DNA of 64,000 nucleotides, from the NCBI RefSeq assembly GCF_900115245.1, contig NZ_FOVT01000004.1, positions 62,001-126,000 of the forward strand, read 5' to 3'. The stretch is from Mesorhizobium sp. NFR06 (GTDB taxonomy: Bacteria > Pseudomonadota > Alphaproteobacteria > Rhizobiales > Rhizobiaceae). Below the pieces are notes generated by a model. That model did no database searches. It saw only the letters and a program-made list of their open reading frames with translations, and was not told the origin of the DNA. Below, one piece after another: positions 1-8,935 of this stretch. Position 1 is the stretch's first letter; every line of letters starts with the position of its first letter. The translations under genes and the position numbers were made by a program.

Positions 1-133
1 TTTCAAGGCCGCCTGGGCTTCGATGCCGAAGGACAAGCAGGACTCCATGATGAAGGAGTGCCAGGATGCCGCGATGAGCAAGCCCCACGCCGAGTTCTGC
101 GCCAATCTGATGATGTATGCCGGTCACAAGTGA
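1..133 (+). CDS. C-terminal end of a small unknown protein (partial)
   Basis: An open frame enters from the left edge, starting at base 2, and ends at TGA. It encodes the last 43 residues of a protein rich in Met, Lys and Cys, ending in NLMMYAGHK. Two cysteines, in KECQD and EFCAN, are 14 residues apart. The codon use looks coding (GC at third positions). I do not recognise the family; small periplasmic proteins with paired cysteines are common in rhizobia, but the N-terminus that would show a signal peptide lies outside the window. About 200 bases without a gene separate it from ftsK. Confidence 0.5.
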   Translation, partial: FKAAWASMPKDKQDSMMKECQDAAMSKPHAEFCANLMMYAGHK

Positions 134-329
134 TTTGCCGAAGATCGGGTCGGCATGGACCTGATCGTTTCGTCATTCAGGAGAAGGTGGCTGGTTGCGA
201 AACCTGCCACCTTCGTGCCCGTGAAAGGCCATGGTTAATGCGGCCTTAACCTTCCCCCCGATAGTCTGGCGGTCGAATCTGCCGGAGTGCGCCATGCGCC
301 CGGCCAGGCAACGATCACGGGGAAGAGGC

Positions 330-2999
330 ATGCGTTCAGGCGCTTCAGCACCGCTCGCGCTGACCGATACAAGGCACGGCATCCAGGCATTCGCGCGGCG
401 CCAGGTCGGGCGGCTGGTCGGCGCCGGTCTGTTCCTGTTCACCGCCTTCGGCGTTGCGGCGCTGGCCACGTGGAACGTTGCCGATCCGAGCTTCTCGCAC
501 GCCACCAGCAATGTCGTGAGCAACGCCATGGGCTATGCCGGCGCGGTGTTCTCCGATCTCGCCATGCAGTTCTTCGGCCTTGCCGCCGTCGCCGGCCTGG
601 TGCCGGCGGTGATCTGGGGCTTTCTGCTGTTTTCCGCGCGCGGCGTCGACAAATTGCCGAAGCGCGGCTTTGCCTGGTTCGGCTTCGCGCTCACTGCCGC
701 GGCCATCGCTGGCTGCGTGACGCCGCCCCACACCTGGCCGTTGCCGACCGGGCTTGGCGGCGTCTTCGGCGACATGGTGCTGAAAATCCCCGGCATCGCG
801 GTCGGCGGCTATCCGAAGGGCCTTTTCGCCAGCGTCATAGCGGTCATCCTGGTCGCGCCCGCCTTGTGGCTGTTTGCCTATGGCTCGGCGCTGATTGCCC
901 GCAAGAACGGCTTTGCCGTCATGGAGCGCGCCGCGCCCGATCCGCGCGAACAGGACGAGATGCTGTTCGACGAGGATGAGGACGAAGGCGACGAAGGCAT
1001 ATTGGCGCTCGGCGCCATCACCCATTGGTGGCTATCGTTCCGCGCGTGGATGCATCGCCGCGCCGTGCGCCGCAAGCAGGAGCGCGACGAGTTCGAACCG
1101 CCGATGGAGCCGAAGGCGAGCGCCTGGCGGCGCGCTGCCGAGCGGGTCGAATCGGCCGAGTTCGCCGAGGCCCGGATGAGCCCCGGCGGCCGCGCCCGCG
1201 TCGAGCCGGAATTCTTCGCCGCCATGGTCAATGACCGCAACGTCTCGGTCGACCCGGTCGATGAGGACATTTTCGGCGACGACGAGGACGAGGACGTCGA
1301 CCTTGACGACTTCGACGACGAGGCGCCCGCCCAGCGGCGCGCCGGGCCGACCGCCAGGGTGCAGAATTTCCGCTCCGACGCCGCGACCCGCGTCGCGGCA
1401 CCGGCGGCACGCCCGGTGCCCGGCGCGCGCGTCCAGCGCGAGGCGCAGACCTCGCTGATCGGCTCCGACACGTTCGAGATGCCGTCGCTGCATTTCCTGT
1501 CCGAGCCGAAGAACATCGCAAGAGACCCAAGTCTGTCGAAGGACGCGCTGGAGCAGAACGCGCGCCTGCTCGAGGGCGTGCTTGAGGATTTCGGCGTCAA
1601 GGGCGAGATCATCCATGTCCGCCCCGGTCCCGTGGTCACGCTCTACGAGCTGGAGCCGGCGCCGGGCATCAAATCCTCGCGCGTCATCGGTCTTTCAGAC
1701 GACATCGCCCGCTCGATGAGCGCGATCGCCTGCCGTGTCGCGGTCGTGCCGGGCCGCAATGCCATCGGCATCGAGCTGCCCAACGCCAAGCGCGAGACCG
1801 TCTATCTGCGCGAGATCATGGCGAGCCGCGATTTCGAGACGACGAAGGCGAAGCTCGCGCTGGCGCTGGGCAAGACCATCAATGGCGAGGCGGTCATCGT
1901 CGACATCGCCAAGATGCCGCACGTGCTGGTCGCCGGCACCACCGGCTCGGGCAAGTCGGTCGCCATCAACACCATGATCCTGTCGCTGCTCTACCGGCTG
2001 ACGCCGCAGGAATGCCGGCTCATCATGATCGACCCGAAGATGCTCGAACTTTCGGTCTATGACGGCATTCCGCATCTGCTGACGCCGGTCGTCACCGATC
2101 CGAAGAAGGCGGTGGTGGCGCTGAAATGGACCGTGCGCGAGATGGAGGACCGCTACCGCAAGATGTCCAAGGTCGGCGTGCGCAACATCGACGGTTTCAA
2201 CGCACGCGTCCAACAGGCCGAGAAGAAGGGCGAAAAAATCTCGCGCACGGTGCAGACCGGCTTCGACCGCCAGACCGGCGAGGCGATCTATGAAACCGAG
2301 GATCTCGATCTCGAGCCGATGCCCTATATCGTGGTCATCATCGACGAGATGGCCGATCTGATGATGGTCGCCGGCAAGGACATCGAGGGCGCGGTGCAGC
2401 GCCTGGCGCAGATGGCGCGCGCGGCCGGTATCCATGTCATCATGGCCACGCAACGCCCGTCGGTCGACGTCATCACCGGCACCATCAAGGCCAATTTCCC
2501 GACCCGCATCTCATTCCAGGTGACGTCGAAGATCGACAGCCGCACGATCCTGGGCGAGCAGGGCGCCGAGCAGCTGCTCGGCATGGGCGACATGCTCTAC
2601 ATGGCCGGCGGCGGCCGCATCCAGCGCGTGCACGGCCCGTTCGTCTCCGACGACGAGGTCGAGAGGATCGTCGCGCACCTGAAGCTGCAGGGCGTGCCGG
2701 AATATCTCGACGCCATCACCGAGGACGACGAGGACGACGACGAGGACGGCGGCTCGGGCAGGGGCGGCTCGGGCGGCGGTGGCAATTTCGAGGATTCCGA
2801 CGACCCTTACGACCAAGCGGTGGCGGTGGTGCTGCGCGACGGCAAGGCTTCGACCAGCTACATCCAGCGCCGGCTCGGCATCGGCTACAACCGCGCCGCC
2901 TCGATCATCGAGAAGATGGAGAAGGAAGGCATTGTCGGCCCAGCCAACCACGCCGGCAAACGTGAGATCCTGGTGCCGACCGAAGAGGATAAGTTCTAG
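330..2999 (+). CDS. ftsK: DNA translocase FtsK
   Basis: FtsK is a septum-anchored hexameric ATPase that pumps DNA during chromosome segregation and dimer resolution. The 889-residue product has four N-terminal membrane segments (about residues 26-48, 70-103, 111-130 and 163-189). A long acidic linker with several Asp/Glu runs follows. The RecA-like motor carries Walker A GTTGSGKS near residue 537 and Walker [13 protein letters not shown] near 665. After a Gly/Asp-rich stretch comes a C-terminal winged-helix gamma domain (about 824-886, with [16 protein letters not shown]) that in the family reads KOPS sites. I chose the ATG at 330 because GGGGA lies six bases upstream. An in-frame ATG at 294 and a start at 231 would add poorly conserved-looking residues. 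lolA and xthA follow on the same strand. Confidence 0.97.
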   Translation: MRSGASAPLALTDTRHGIQAFARRQVGRLVGAGLFLFTAFGVAALATWNVADPSFSHATSNVVSNAMGYAGAVFSDLAMQFFGLAAVAGLVPAVIWGFLLFSARGVDKLPKRGFAWFGFALTAAAIAGCVTPPHTWPLPTGLGGVFGDMVLKIPGIAVGGYPKGLFASVIAVILVAPALWLFAYGSALIARKNGFAVMERAAPDPREQDEMLFDEDEDEGDEGILALGAITHWWLSFRAWMHRRAVRRKQERDEFEPPMEPKASAWRRAAERVESAEFAEARMSPGGRARVEPEFFAAMVNDRNVSVDPVDEDIFGDDEDEDVDLDDFDDEAPAQRRAGPTARVQNFRSDAATRVAAPAARPVPGARVQREAQTSLIGSDTFEMPSLHFLSEPKNIARDPSLSKDALEQNARLLEGVLEDFGVKGEIIHVRPGPVVTLYELEPAPGIKSSRVIGLSDDIARSMSAIACRVAVVPGRNAIGIELPNAKRETVYLREIMASRDFETTKAKLALALGKTINGEAVIVDIAKMPHVLVAGTTGSGKSVAINTMILSLLYRLTPQECRLIMIDPKMLELSVYDGIPHLLTPVVTDPKKAVVALKWTVREMEDRYRKMSKVGVRNIDGFNARVQQAEKKGEKISRTVQTGFDRQTGEAIYETEDLDLEPMPYIVVIIDEMADLMMVAGKDIEGAVQRLAQMARAAGIHVIMATQRPSVDVITGTIKANFPTRISFQVTSKIDSRTILGEQGAEQLLGMGDMLYMAGGGRIQRVHGPFVSDDEVERIVAHLKLQGVPEYLDAITEDDEDDDEDGGSGRGGSGGGGNFEDSDDPYDQAVAVVLRDGKASTSYIQRRLGIGYNRAASIIEKMEKEGIVGPANHAGKREILVPTEEDKF

Positions 3000-3167
3000 G
3001 CCGGCAGCTCCGGCTGGCAGCCGCAGCCAAGCGGAAATCGTCTGGCCGCGTTTGCGCGACGGGCTGTCGCCCGCTCACATACGAGGAAGCTGTCGCGCAC
3101 CCGCCAAACTTAGGCCCCAGTGGGAGTCCAAATACTGCCACCATACGAATCACAGGAAGTGACCGGC

Positions 3168-3836
3168 ATGAAGACCCAGACCGAATTCGCCCTCACCCGC
3201 CGCCAGCTCCTCGGCCTCGGCCTGATGCTTGGCGGCGCTGCCGCTCTCAACCTCGTGCCCGGCTACCAGCTGGTGGCCGCCGCGCAGGCCGCGGTGCCGC
3301 CGGCGGCGCAGAAGATCGCCGACCATTTCTCCTCGGTGAAGTCGATGAGCGGCGAGTTCGTGCAATTCGGTCCGAAAGGCGAGCAGACCGGCGGCAAGTT
3401 CTTCCTCGAACGCCCGGGCAAGATACGCTTCAACTATGACGGCTCCTCGAACTTCCGCGTGATCTCCGACGGCAAGTCGGTTGTGATCCTCAACAAGAAG
3501 CTCAACACCTCCGACCTCTACCCGCTGTCGAAGACGCCGTTGAAACTGCTGCTCGACGACCGGATCGATCTCTCCGGCGGCCGCGTCAAGGCGATCAAGG
3601 AAGAGGACGACCTGACCACCATCAAGCTCTCGGACAAGTCGGTCTTCGGCAATGCGATGATCACCATGATGTTCGATCCGAAGACCTACGAACTGCGCCA
3701 GTGGACGATCACCGACGCGCAGGGCAAGGACACGACGGTGATGATCTTCAACGTCAAGGAAGGCGGCAGCTTCCCGGCCGACACTTTCGCCATCGACTAT
3801 ACGGCCAACCGCGAGCTGAACACGAAGACCCGCTAA
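3168..3836 (+). CDS. lolA: Outer-membrane lipoprotein carrier LolA family protein
   Basis: LolA-type periplasmic chaperones carry lipoproteins from the LolCDE complex to the outer membrane. The 222-residue protein has a twin-arginine signal (LTRRQLLGLGLMLGG) ending near residue 40, so export may be by Tat. The mature part has the LolA/LppX fold pattern: an opening helix (AQKIADHFSSVKSMSGEF), then strands including GKFFLERPGKIRFNYDG. The start has a good AGGAAG ribosome site ten bases upstream. Its place directly after ftsK agrees with other Rhizobiales genomes. The gene ends just before a long inverted repeat. Confidence 0.88.
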   Translation: MKTQTEFALTRRQLLGLGLMLGGAAALNLVPGYQLVAAAQAAVPPAAQKIADHFSSVKSMSGEFVQFGPKGEQTGGKFFLERPGKIRFNYDGSSNFRVISDGKSVVILNKKLNTSDLYPLSKTPLKLLLDDRIDLSGGRVKAIKEEDDLTTIKLSDKSVFGNAMITMMFDPKTYELRQWTITDAQGKDTTVMIFNVKEGGSFPADTFAIDYTANRELNTKTR

Positions 3837-3876
3837 ATTGCCAACTTGCGGGCCTATCAGTAGCTTTCGTCTTCCT

Positions 3877-4070
3877 AGGGCGAAGCGGAGCACAGACCCT
3901 GGGATCCATGCCGTTCCGCTTGCCGAAGAACGATACGGTGCAGAATGACATTATCCTGTGCCGGCGTTCAGTGCCGGGGTCTGCACCGTGCAGCGCTCGC
4001 ACGTCACGGCATGGATCCAGGGTCTGCGCGCGTCGCTTCGCTCCTTGCTCCGCCCTGGAATGACGAAGTT
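3877..4070. repeat. Long inverted intergenic repeat, family D
   Basis: The 342-base gap between lolA and xthA holds an imperfect inverted repeat. The left arm contains CAGACCCTGGGATCCATGCC. The right arm contains GGCATGGATCCAGGGTCTGC, followed by GCGCGTCGCTTCGCTCC. The arms are separated by about 100 bases. Pieces of the same arm recur next to xthA's other end. This looks like a mobile palindromic repeat of the kind scattered between rhizobial genes. Small open frames across it are not credible genes. Confidence 0.7.
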
Positions 4071-4178
4071 GAGAACACTTTGGCCAATCTCGAAGGCCTG
4101 CGACATGCTTCGGCTTGTCTTCGCCCGCGCTCACTGGCACTAGTTCGGCGACCTTAGCCGTCCCGGACACTCGCCTGA

Positions 4179-4985
4179 ATGCCTTTCACCATCGCCACCT
4201 GGAACATCAACTCCGTGCGCCTGCGCATGCCGATCGTCGAGCGGCTTTTGAAGGAACACGCGCCCGACGTGCTGTGCCTGCAGGAAACCAAGGTCCCCGA
4301 CGAGCTGTTCCCGGAAAAGGCCTTCCGCAAAGCGGGCTACGAACACATCCTGTTCCACGGCCAGAAGGGCTATCACGGCGTCGCCACCGTCGCCCGCCGC
4401 CCGATCGAGCTGGTCGAGAAGCGGCGTTTCTGCGAGATCGACGACAGCCGGCATCTGTCGGTCAGGGTGCGCGCGGGCGGCAGGTCGGTGCTGGTGCATA
4501 ATTTCTACGTGCCGGCCGGCGGCGACGAACCGGACCCCGAGATCAACCGCAAGTTCAGGCACAAGCTCGACTTCGTCCATGAGATGAACGGCGTGCCGGC
4601 GAGCGAGGACGGTTCATCCGCATCGATCCTGGTCGGCGATTTGAACATCGCGCCGCAGGAGCATGACGTCTGGTCGCACAAGCAATTGCTCAACGTCGTC
4701 AGCCACACGCCCGTCGAGACGCAAAACTTCGAGGCGATGCGCAAGGCCGGCGGCTGGGTCGACCTGATGCGGCTCAACGTGCCGGCCGACCAAAAACTCT
4801 ACACCTGGTGGAGCTATCGCGCGAAGGACTGGCAAGCCTCGAACCGCGGCCGCCGCCTCGACCATGTCTGGTCGTCCGCCAATCTGGTGCAGAATTTCGC
4901 CGGCTACGAGATCCTGCAGGCAGCGCGTGGCTGGGAAAAACCGTCAGACCATGTGCCGGTGATTGCGCGGTTTGATTTGGATTGA
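4179..4985 (+). CDS. xthA: Exodeoxyribonuclease III (AP endonuclease family)
   Basis: This enzyme removes 3' blocking groups and cuts at abasic sites in base-excision repair. The 268-residue length is usual for XthA. Hallmarks of the EEP nuclease fold are present: TWNINS near the N-terminus, the metal-binding Glu36 in CLQETKV, Asp154 and Asn156 in VGDLNIAP, and the closing Asp257-His258 pair in SDHVPVIA. RRLDHVWSS lies before the end. No strong ribosome site precedes the ATG, but the following MPFTIATWNINSVR matches typical family starts. It follows lolA on the same strand across a repeat, so it probably has its own promoter. Confidence 0.95.
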   Translation: MPFTIATWNINSVRLRMPIVERLLKEHAPDVLCLQETKVPDELFPEKAFRKAGYEHILFHGQKGYHGVATVARRPIELVEKRRFCEIDDSRHLSVRVRAGGRSVLVHNFYVPAGGDEPDPEINRKFRHKLDFVHEMNGVPASEDGSSASILVGDLNIAPQEHDVWSHKQLLNVVSHTPVETQNFEAMRKAGGWVDLMRLNVPADQKLYTWWSYRAKDWQASNRGRRLDHVWSSANLVQNFAGYEILQAARGWEKPSDHVPVIARFDLD

Positions 4986-5016
4986 AGCGCTGGCGGAGGA
5001 AGAGGGCGCCTGCCTT

Positions 5017-5064
5017 TCCAGTCGTCATCTAGGGTCTGCGCGCGTCGCTTCGCCGTCTCCTGCG
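5017..5064. repeat. Partial copy of repeat family D
   Basis: The bases AGGGTCTGCGCGCGTCGCTT followed by CGCC match the right arm of the larger inverted repeat found before xthA. Only one arm is recognisable here. It lies between the converging ends of xthA and the cyclic-nucleotide-binding gene. Confidence 0.55.
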
Positions 5065-5066
5065 CT

Positions 5067-5522
5067 TCAACCCGAAAACCGCGGCGCCAGCTCTTCGATA
5101 CGGGCAATCATCTGCTGGAATTCCTCCAGGATGCGCGCGTGCAGCTGCACCGCCAGCTCCGGATATTCCTCGAGGATGCGGCGAAACATCTTGCGGCTGA
5201 GCCGGATCACCTCCGAATCAATCGCGGCCGAGGCGCTGGTCAGCCGGTTGGTGTCGGCAATTAGCGCCAGTTCGCTCAGCATGGTGCCCGGGCCAACCGT
5301 GCTGATCGGGATGCGGTCGCCATTCTGCTCGCGGTAGAGCACGATGCGCCCGCTGACGACGATGTAGGCCGAATCTGCCATATCGTCCTCGCGGTAGAGC
5401 TTATGGTCGGCCTGCAGGAAGGTGGTCTCGGCGCCGAAGGCGAGCAGGCGCAGTTGTTCCTGCGTGAAGCCCTGGAAAAGCTTCACACCGGACAGGATGC
5501 GGATGTCGTCATCCAGCGCCAT
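5067..5522 (-). CDS. Cyclic nucleotide-binding domain protein without HTH
   Basis: The 151-residue protein is essentially one cNMP-binding beta-barrel: LFQGFTQEQLRLLAFG opens it, and a barrel with SAYIVVSGRIVLYRE, GTMLSELALI and a final helical part (RKMFRRILEEYPELAVQL) follows. The phosphate-binding cassette GTMLSELALIADTNRLTSA keeps the Glu and Arg spacing of real binders. There is no C-terminal helix-turn-helix, so it is not a classical Crp regulator. It probably acts as a ligand-sensing partner for another protein. A CenR-like regulator gene lies about 200 bases upstream on the same strand. Ligand and partner are unknown. Confidence 0.85.
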   Translation of the reverse strand: MALDDDIRILSGVKLFQGFTQEQLRLLAFGAETTFLQADHKLYREDDMADSAYIVVSGRIVLYREQNGDRIPISTVGPGTMLSELALIADTNRLTSASAAIDSEVIRLSRKMFRRILEEYPELAVQLHARILEEFQQMIARIEELAPRFSG

Positions 5523-5721
5523 CCTAGCTGTGTCCCCGAGCGGTCAGTCCAGTCCCTCCTTTGGAGCGGCGCGTTCTTAAAGGACGCGCAAGAAACGCTC
5601 CAACACTAGCAGCCCTGCACACCATGCGAGGCATCTATCGAGCCGATCCATCACACCCTCCAGCACCAGGATCGTACCCGAAGCGGCCCCGCCCCGACCG
5701 CTCATTTCGATCATGAAATGT

Positions 5722-6405
5722 TTAAGGAACCAGCTTGTAGCCGCCGCTTTCTGTCACAAGAATTTCGGCATTGGAAGGATCGCGCTCGATCTTCTGCCGC
5801 AACCGGTAGACATGGGTCTCCAACGTGTGCGTGGTGACGCCGGAATTGTAACCCCATACCTCTTCCAGGAGGACGTCGCGCGTCACCACTTTCTGGTCGG
5901 CGCGGTAGAGGTATTTGATGATCGAGGCTTCCTTCTCCGTCAGCCGTACTTTTGCGCCGCGCGGATCGATCAGCAGCTTCTGGCTGGGCTTGAACGTATA
6001 GGGGCCGACCGAAAAAGTGGCATCCTCGCTCTGCTCGTGCTGGCGAAGCTGGGCGCGGATGCGCGCAAGCAGCACGGCGAAGCGGAAGGGTTTCGTCACA
6101 TAGTCGTTGGCGCCCGCCTCGAGACCCAGGATCGTGTCGGAATCGGTGTCGTGGCCGGTCAGCATGATGATCGGCGCCTTGTAGCCGCCCTTGCGCAGGA
6201 TCTTCACCGCCTCGCGGCCGTCCATGTCGGGCAGGCCGACATCCATGATGAGCAGATCGACAACGCCGCCGCGCGCCGCTGCGACGCCCTTCGCGGCGGT
6301 CGCTTCCTGCTGGACGTCGAATTCCTCGTAAAGCGCCAGCTGCTCGACCAGGGTGGCGCGCAGGTCGTCGTCGTCGTCAACGATCAGAATGGTGCGTGAT
6401 GTCAT
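5722..6405 (-). CDS. cenR: OmpR-family response regulator, CenR-like
   Basis: This 227-residue two-domain regulator has a receiver (residues 1-120) with the acidic pocket VDDDDD, the phosphoacceptor Asp55 in LIMDVGLPDMDG, Thr in MLTGHD and Lys in VTKPF. A winged-helix domain follows, with VGPYTFKPSQK, RLTEKEASIIKYL and HTLETHVYRLRQKIE. The whole closely resembles CenR, the essential cell-envelope regulator of Caulobacter, from memory of that family. No sensor kinase gene is next to it, which is normal for cenR. An L,D-transpeptidase gene is divergent from it, fitting an envelope role. Confidence 0.85.
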   Translation of the reverse strand: MTSRTILIVDDDDDLRATLVEQLALYEEFDVQQEATAAKGVAAARGGVVDLLIMDVGLPDMDGREAVKILRKGGYKAPIIMLTGHDTDSDTILGLEAGANDYVTKPFRFAVLLARIRAQLRQHEQSEDATFSVGPYTFKPSQKLLIDPRGAKVRLTEKEASIIKYLYRADQKVVTRDVLLEEVWGYNSGVTTHTLETHVYRLRQKIERDPSNAEILVTESGGYKLVP

Positions 6406-6501
6406 GGATCAATCCGTTGTTTTAAAATGAATATTCAGTTGACCTCCCCCCATTTATGCGGAAGCTCACCGGGGCAACAGCCGATCACAGTGATTTGTTC
6501 C

Positions 6502-7086
6502 GTGAAACAATCATACAAGAAAAAACGCGGTCGCAATGCGGCGCGCGCATTTTTGCCGAAAGCCTTGAGTGTTTTGGTCGTGCGCGCACGCCCCGGCAAT
6601 CCCGCGCAGGGGTTCCTGCAGGCCGGCAGAGCGGTGTTTCCCTGCGCGCTGGGCCGCAGCGGCATCTCCGCCAACAAGCATGAGGGGGACGGCGCGACGC
6701 CATTGGCGTCGATGCGCGTCCTGTCGGGCTATTTCCGCAACGATCATTTTCCGGGCGGGCGCAGGACAAGGGTGCCAATGGCCCCGATCGGCCCGGATCT
6801 CGGCTGGTGCGAGGTGCCGGACGATCGCAACTACAATCGCGCGGTGAAGATTCCCTATGGCGCGAGCCATGAGCGGATGCGGCGCGACGACCGGCTCTAC
6901 GATGTCTGTCTGGTGCTCGACTGGAACATCGCGCCGCGCCGGCGCGGGCGCGGCAGCGCGATCTTCTTCCATCTGGCCCGGCCGGGCTTCACGCCGACGC
7001 AAGGCTGCGTGGCGGTGACGGCGCGTACGATGGCGAGGCTGCTTCCGATGTTGTCAAATAGGACGGTGGTGAAGGTGGTGCGGTAA
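6502..7086 (+). CDS. L,D-transpeptidase (YkuD) family protein
   Basis: The YkuD fold forms 3-3 peptidoglycan crosslinks or attaches proteins to peptidoglycan. The product (194 residues from this start) shows the early strand SVLVVRARPGNP, central substrate-loop residues (RDDRLYDVCLVLDWN) and the catalytic block HLARPG...TPTQGCVAV, with active Cys169 in the usual H-x(n)-T-x-G-C arrangement. No signal peptide is evident. The start is uncertain: I prefer GTG at 6502 (MKQSYKKKRGR), but GTG 6490 and ATG 6427 are in frame. It is divergent from cenR, so joint envelope control is plausible. Confidence 0.8.
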   Translation: MKQSYKKKRGRNAARAFLPKALSVLVVRARPGNPAQGFLQAGRAVFPCALGRSGISANKHEGDGATPLASMRVLSGYFRNDHFPGGRRTRVPMAPIGPDLGWCEVPDDRNYNRAVKIPYGASHERMRRDDRLYDVCLVLDWNIAPRRRGRGSAIFFHLARPGFTPTQGCVAVTARTMARLLPMLSNRTVVKVVR

Positions 7087-7087
7087 C

Positions 7088-7154
7088 GCAGTAGGCAGTA
7101 GGCAGTAGGCAGTAGGTGCTCTTCCCCACTGCCTGCCGCCTATTTCCTACTGCC
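7088..7154. repeat. Tandem GCAGTAG heptamers with inverted partner
   Basis: Four exact tandem copies of GCAGTAG (7088-7115) directly follow the transpeptidase stop codon. A spacer follows, then degenerate reverse-complement copies ending in CTACTGCC (to about 7154). The RNA could fold into a stem between the two halves. It lies between converging genes and could work as a two-way terminator. It lacks a T tract. Confidence 0.6.
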
Positions 7155-7397
7155 TCAGTGCCGCTGCCAACCCGTACCCAGCAGTCCAATTTCGCTAAGC
7201 TCCCGAGCCATCGCCTTGGCGATGTCGCGGCGCTCGCCGCCTATATCGCGCAACTGGCTGTCCGAAAGATCCTCGACCGACTCGAGTGGGAGCCGCGCGG
7301 CGACGCGGGCTTGACGCAGCCAGTCGAACACTGCGCGCAGCCGCTTCGGGAGGGACGATTTCAGGGTGGCGTGAGACTTCAAAACGATCTCAGACAT
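7155..7397 (-). CDS. DUF1127 domain small protein
   Basis: The 80-residue basic protein has the DUF1127 signature near its C-terminal half: LRDIGGERRDIAKAM after SVEDLSDSQ. Family members are small and abundant in alphaproteobacteria, and some bind RNA or affect phosphate and carbon metabolism. The N-terminal extension (about 35 residues with RLRAVFDWLRQAR) is longer than in the shortest members. It is divergent from a LysR gene and converges on the L,D-transpeptidase. Confidence 0.75.
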   Translation of the reverse strand: MSEIVLKSHATLKSSLPKRLRAVFDWLRQARVAARLPLESVEDLSDSQLRDIGGERRDIAKAMARELSEIGLLGTGWQRH

Positions 7398-7497
7398 GGC
7401 TCGATCCGTGTTCTCCGGATATCAAATCCGGTTTTATGGTGTTTCGATAAAGCCATCATGCTGGATTGAAAAACAAACGGGAAACGAGTAGTTCTTT

Positions 7498-7510
7498 CTT
7501 GATCATCAAG
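7498..7510 (+). promoter_or_regulatory. Candidate LysR-type operator
   Basis: CTTGATCATCAAG is a perfect five-base inverted repeat around TCA, placed 18 bases before the LysR start codon. LysR proteins often bind such dyads near their own divergent promoters. Only one site is seen, so this is a weak inference. Confidence 0.35.
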
Positions 7511-7527
7511 TTCTATTTGGAGATCGA

Positions 7528-8448
7528 ATGGCTCGCCTGCTGCCCGGAACGCGTGCGTTGAGGACCTTCGAGGCTGCGGCCCGGCATTTGAACTTCACCC
7601 GCGCCGCCGACGAGCTCGGCCTGACGCCGGCGGCCGTCAGCCATCAGATCAAGGAGATCGAGGACCAGCTCGACCTCGTGCTGTTCACGCGCACCAGCCG
7701 CACGATCCGACTGACGGAGGCAGGAAACGTCCTGCTCGACGCCTCGGTCGATGCGCTCGACCTGCTCAACCGCGCCGTCAGCCGCGCCCGCAAGATGGCG
7801 CGCGGCACGGCGCTGCTGAAGGTAACGCTCGACGCGCAGTTCGCGACGAAATGGCTGATGCGGCGGGTCGACGATTTCCGCAAGCAAAAACCGGGCATCG
7901 AGCTGCGTTTCGACATCACCTACGACCTCAGGGATTTCGACCTGGACGATGTCGATGTCGGCATTCGTTTCGGCACGGGCAGATATCCCGGGCTTCACTC
8001 CCATCGCCTGTTTGATAACATCATCATCCCGGTGTGCAGCCCGGCGCTGCTGGCGTCAGGCCCGCCGCTGCGGGAGCCGCGCGATCTCTTCCATCACACG
8101 CTCGCCCACATCGACTGGTCGCGGCAGGGCGTGACCTGGCCGAATTGGAGCATGTGGATGCAGGCTGCCGGCGTCGACGATTTCGACGACAGCCGCACGC
8201 TGGTGTTCGGGTCCTCGACCGATGCCACGCAAGCGGCGCTCGACGGCAACGCGGTGGCGCTTGCCGATTTCGCCATGGTCGCCAACGATCTTTCGCAAGG
8301 GCGCCTGGTGCGGCCTTTCGAGCTCGGCATCAAGGTTGCGCCGGAATTCGCCTATTTCCTGGTCTATCCGGAAGCCGCGAAGGACGACGCCCGCATCGTC
8401 GCCTTCCGTGACTGGCTTATCGATGAGGCGGCGAAGACGCCGACGTAA
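7528..8448 (+). CDS. LysR-family transcriptional regulator (GcvA-like)
   Basis: The 306-residue protein has an N-terminal winged helix (TRALRTFEAAARHLNFTRAA then TPAAVSHQIKEIEDQL and LFTRTSRTIRLTEAG). A substrate-binding-like effector domain runs from about residue 95 to the end. FATKWLMRRVDDFR and DVDVGIRFGTGRYPGL resemble the GcvA branch. TTTGGAGATCGA supplies a ribosome site. The target cannot be told from the neighbours: DUF1127 is divergent and a DUF1761 membrane protein converges from downstream. Confidence 0.92.
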   Translation: MARLLPGTRALRTFEAAARHLNFTRAADELGLTPAAVSHQIKEIEDQLDLVLFTRTSRTIRLTEAGNVLLDASVDALDLLNRAVSRARKMARGTALLKVTLDAQFATKWLMRRVDDFRKQKPGIELRFDITYDLRDFDLDDVDVGIRFGTGRYPGLHSHRLFDNIIIPVCSPALLASGPPLREPRDLFHHTLAHIDWSRQGVTWPNWSMWMQAAGVDDFDDSRTLVFGSSTDATQAALDGNAVALADFAMVANDLSQGRLVRPFELGIKVAPEFAYFLVYPEAAKDDARIVAFRDWLIDEAAKTPT

Positions 8449-8458
8449 GGCCGGATGA

Positions 8459-8884
8459 TCAGCCCGCCGGCGCCGCCGGTGCGCCGAACCAGCCGATGAC
8501 GGCGCCGATGATCAGCATCACGCCCAGCCAGTGGCCGGCATCGATCAGCGTCAAGGCCCAGCTGAAGCCTTCATAGCGATGGTTGACGCTCAGCGTGGTG
8601 GCGATGAAGCCGAGCCAGAGCACAAAGCCGAACAGCAGCCCCGCGACCGGGTTCGGCTCGCCGCCGGTTATGGCGCCCACCACAAGTGTCAGGACCAGCG
8701 CCATGATCAGCTCGGCGATGAAGCTGACGACGAACGGGACGGCCGAGCGCTTCATGGTCGCCGGGTCGAGCTTCGCCGCCTTCAGCCAGGGCTTGCTCAA
8801 GCCCACGTACCAGGCAGCGCCGAACAACCATGCGATCACCGCGGCGGCGATCACCGCCAGCCAGTTCACGACCGAAAAATCCAT
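8459..8884 (-). CDS. DUF1761 family membrane protein
   Basis: The 141-residue protein has four hydrophobic segments: residues 6-23 (WLAVIAAAVIAWLFGAAWY), about 50-72, about 80-97 and about 112-134. This is the DUF1761 pattern, whose function is unknown. ATG at 8884 is preceded by GGAGGGG at good spacing. A TTG five codons earlier lies inside that ribosome site and is rejected as the start. It converges on the LysR gene with only ten bases between stops. Confidence 0.8.
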   Translation of the reverse strand: MDFSVVNWLAVIAAAVIAWLFGAAWYVGLSKPWLKAAKLDPATMKRSAVPFVVSFIAELIMALVLTLVVGAITGGEPNPVAGLLFGFVLWLGFIATTLSVNHRYEGFSWALTLIDAGHWLGVMLIIGAVIGWFGAPAAPAG

Positions 8885-8935
8885 GCTTTTCCCCTCCAAT
8901 TCGAAATGCGATGGAACGCTTGTTCGCTCATCCCG

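Noticed and set aside
3945..4157. Small frames in the lolA-xthA gap
   Set aside because: They lie within the family D inverted repeat.
7088..7115. GCAGTAG tandem array considered as CRISPR
   Set aside because: Units are seven bases without spacers, and no cas genes are present.
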